From Larix sibirica (taxonomy: Eukaryota; Streptophyta; Pinopsida; Pinales; Pinaceae), in assembly GCA_004151065.3 (NCBI GenBank), contig NWUY0300026027.1, positions 1 to 21,792 on the forward strand: a stretch of 21,792 nucleotides of DNA, given 5' to 3'. A program made the position numbers and the translations under genes. Of this stretch, positions 19,826 to 21,792 are shown in pieces. Every line of letters begins with the position of its first letter. Positions within the stretch are counted from its first letter, which is position 1. Under the pieces are notes generated by a model. It was given only the letters and a program-made list of their open reading frames with translations. It did not search any database and was not told the DNA's origin.

Positions 19826-20377
19826 TCATCAATTTTCAAGCTCAACAATATTATGGTCCCATTTTATTACAATAAATTTCGTAATTATCACAAGAGGATA
19901 GATATTATAACCATGTCTGCCAAACGCATGATACAAGGCCAAATTTAGGGATTTTTTTAATTCATTTTGCGAATGTGAGTTAGGGGTTTGAGCTCAAGGG
20001 AGTATGCAACCATTTTCAACCTAGAAAACAAGGAGAAATATGTGATTTTCTTTGCCATCAACCAAGCAATTGTGGAGTGTATATTTACTCCAATATACCA
20101 TATCCAAACTTGCAAGTATGTAAAACAATTTATGCTTCTATTTTCTTTGTTTTGTTGCTTGCAAGAACTAGTATAGGGCTTGCACCTTGCACTTTCCTTT
20201 GTGCAATGTCCAATAGAATCTTAAGACTTAGATATGCTTGTGCTTGCCATTTTTATTTTTAACGGGAGATATACATTTTATATGCAGCTGCCAACACTCT
20301 TTTTGGGTTAAATCTTGGACCATTCATTAAATTTTCTCATTTGTTTTGTCACTTGTGCCATCAGTTTAAATTTTAAT
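19826..20377. other. Non-coding stretch
   Basis: No gene or repeat was recognised. It leads into the hAT element and may contain its 5' non-coding part; no terminal inverted repeat was found. Confidence 0.4.
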
Positions 20378-21405
20378 AATTGAAAATGCAAATCCATTGG
20401 ACCCAATGTGGGAGTGGGGTTTTATTTTTTAACAAATTGAAGTTGAGTTATAAGTTATGTGGAGAAATAATTTCTGGAGGAGTCAGCCGCTTGAAATACC
20501 ACCTTGCCAAAATTGTAGGGCATGAAGTGGATATTTTCTCTATCTCTACCCTAGAAATTGTCCATATTGCAAATTAATACATCCTTGATATGATTATGAA
20601 GAGAGAGCAGAAGGAATATTCGAGGATTGAGCTTGCAGATAAATATGCAAGAAACACAAGAACCACAAGCTACTCAAGGGAGAAGGAAAACAAATCATTG
20701 GCCACAATTTCCACAATGACCTAGCCATCCTCACCTTTCTTTGTGCAAAAGTTAGTGCCTATAGGACAACCTTCTCTAAAATCAATAATTAAAATAGGGG
20801 AGAAAGAAGAGATAAAAAAGCTTTTGGCCAAATGTTTTCTATGGAGTGACATTCCTTTGAACGTTGCCAAGAACAACCCATTCTACCATTCCATGTTTGA
20901 AGCCACTGTTATTGTTGGTCCAAGGTACAAGGGCTGTTCCTATAGTGACTTGAGAGGACCCCTCCTTCAAGGGGAGAATACCGATTTGCACTCATAGATT
21001 GGTTGAGCTTAGGGAATCATGGGAGATCATTAGATGCATTGTTATATCAAGCGATTGGACATATGGTAAGGGAAAGTCCATTCTGAATTTCTTAGTTATT
21101 TGTCCCAGGTGGACAATATTTGTCAAATCTATTGATGCTTCTACATATGTTAATGATGCACCATTACTATGTGAGTTGTTGGATGGGTTCATCTAGGAGA
21201 TAAGTCCGTAGTATGTTGTCCAAGTCATTACAGACAATGCTACTAATTATGTTGTTGTTGGAAGGTTTCTTATGGAGAGGTATCAAACCTTGTATTGGAC
21301 TCCTTGTGCCACCCATTATATTGATTTGATGTTAGAGGACATTGACACAATTACTTGGATCAAGGAAATTGTTGATTTGTCTAGGACTGTCACAAAACAT
21401 ATATA
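20378..21405 (+). pseudogene. hAT-family transposase remnant (BED finger and DUF659)
   Basis: The start reads KLCGEIISGGVSRLKYHLAK, the BED zinc finger with its GG.SRLK.HLA signature; the first of the paired cysteines is a Tyr here. The region 20743-20997 has GQPSLKSIIK, DIPLNVAKNNPFYHSMFEA and KGCSYSDLRGPLLQ, the start of DUF659. After a frame change near 20990 come YGKGKSILNFLV, FVKSIDASTYVNDAPLLCEL and, after two in-frame stops at about 21194 and 21209, VVQVITDNATNYVVVG and LYWTPCATHYIDLMLED. The Asp of ITDN is one of the hAT catalytic acids. The C-terminal dimerisation domain and the last catalytic Glu are missing: homology breaks off at KHIYNH near 21405, where another repeat begins. Confidence 0.87.
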
Positions 21406-21427
21406 TAACCATAAATATATACACACC

Positions 21428-21650
21428 TAAGTAGCCATGGTACCCGTACCGGGGGGTCGGGCACGCGTGCCAGTACCAGGTACCTATACCATCGTACTGG
21501 GTACGGGAACGGGTACCACTGGGAGTACCTTCGAAGTACTTGGTACTTCACCTAAGTACCCAGTACTTACTTATTGGGCTGAGGGTACTGGTACTTCATA
21601 AAAGCCCAAGTACCTCGATTTTGGGTACTCCGCGGGTACTTCCAGCACTA
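21428..21650. repeat. GTAC-rich palindromic repeat block
   Basis: By direct count there are 17 GTAC tetranucleotides between 21440 and 21639, where fewer than one would be expected by chance. Many sit in GGTACC, AGTACT or GGGTAC(G/T). It also holds the 12-nt palindrome GGCACGCGTGCC (21460-21471) and the inverted repeat GAAGTACTTGGTACTTC (21533-21549). The block is clearly richer in G and C than its neighbours. It interrupts the hAT remnant. It could be a non-autonomous transposon with sub-terminal repeats or a decayed satellite; no terminal repeats were recognised. Confidence 0.8.
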
Positions 21651-21792
21651 ATATTGACCCTGCAGACTTGAAATTCCATTTTTTATTGGATTTGAAGCTA
21701 TGTTGCACAAGTTTCCGGAACTTGGGAACGTAGGGAACGTGGGTACGAGTATCGGATATGTGTAGAAGTTTCCCCCAAATTTGCAGGAAACG
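21651..21792. other. Right flank of the window
   Basis: No gene is seen. A short direct repeat of GGGAACGT (about 21724 and 21735) and one more GTAC at about 21744 suggest that the repeat family of the preceding block may continue, but the window ends before this can be told. Confidence 0.35.

Noticed and set aside
1-21792. CRISPR array, rRNA genes, phage or bacterial operon
   Set aside because: No regularly spaced short repeats, no rRNA-like sequence and no bacterial gene order were seen on either strand.

Overview
The window reads as nuclear DNA of a land plant with a large, transposon-rich genome. The plant assignment rests on the mix of elements: Ty1/copia and Ty3 retrotransposons, a DUF659-type hAT transposase, a tRNA-derived SINE, and a three-exon BMT5/DUF2431 methyltransferase-like gene of the plant type. 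A gymnosperm or similar large genome is a guess only. There is no prokaryotic gene organisation, and one unresolved base lies at about 10878.

Bases about 240-8100 hold one rolling-circle transposon of the Helentron (Helitron2-like) group, all on the + strand. In order it has a DUF6570-like N-terminus, the HUH replication-initiator (Rep) domain with its His-x-His and paired tyrosines, a Pif1-type superfamily 1 helicase, and an AP-endonuclease-like (EEP) domain with all its main catalytic motifs. A split gene follows for an RPA-like single-strand DNA-binding protein with an OB-fold-like part and a C-terminal zinc ribbon. A few frameshifts and stops break the Rep-helicase-endonuclease frame, so this copy is not expected to be autonomous. 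Its exact ends were not found. Bases 8100-10980 are AT-rich and mostly featureless, apart from a short tandem repeat, a perfect hairpin and some doubtful minus-strand exons.

Bases 10985-16281 are a graveyard of retroelements. A decayed Ty3 element runs on the minus strand (gag, RT end, integrase C-terminus), but its RT fingers/palm segment lies on the + strand, so it has been internally inverted. A minus-strand SINE marks the junction with a heavily decayed + strand Ty1/copia pol that ends in a polypurine tract and a probable 3' LTR.

Bases 16575-17454 hold the one gene that looks like an intact host gene: a minus-strand, three-exon BMT5-like (DUF2431) methyltransferase-like gene of 224 codons with in-phase GT-AG introns.

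The rest (17455-21792) holds a non-LTR-type RNase H domain (minus), two tandem divergent copies of a SINE-like repeat of about 220 bp, a decayed hAT transposase (BED finger plus DUF659), and, cutting that off, a GC-richer block with 17 GTAC tetranucleotides in 200 bp. The strongest points for follow-up are the endonuclease-bearing Helentron with a linked RPA-like gene in a plant, the GTAC block, the inverted RT segment, and the intact methyltransferase-like gene.
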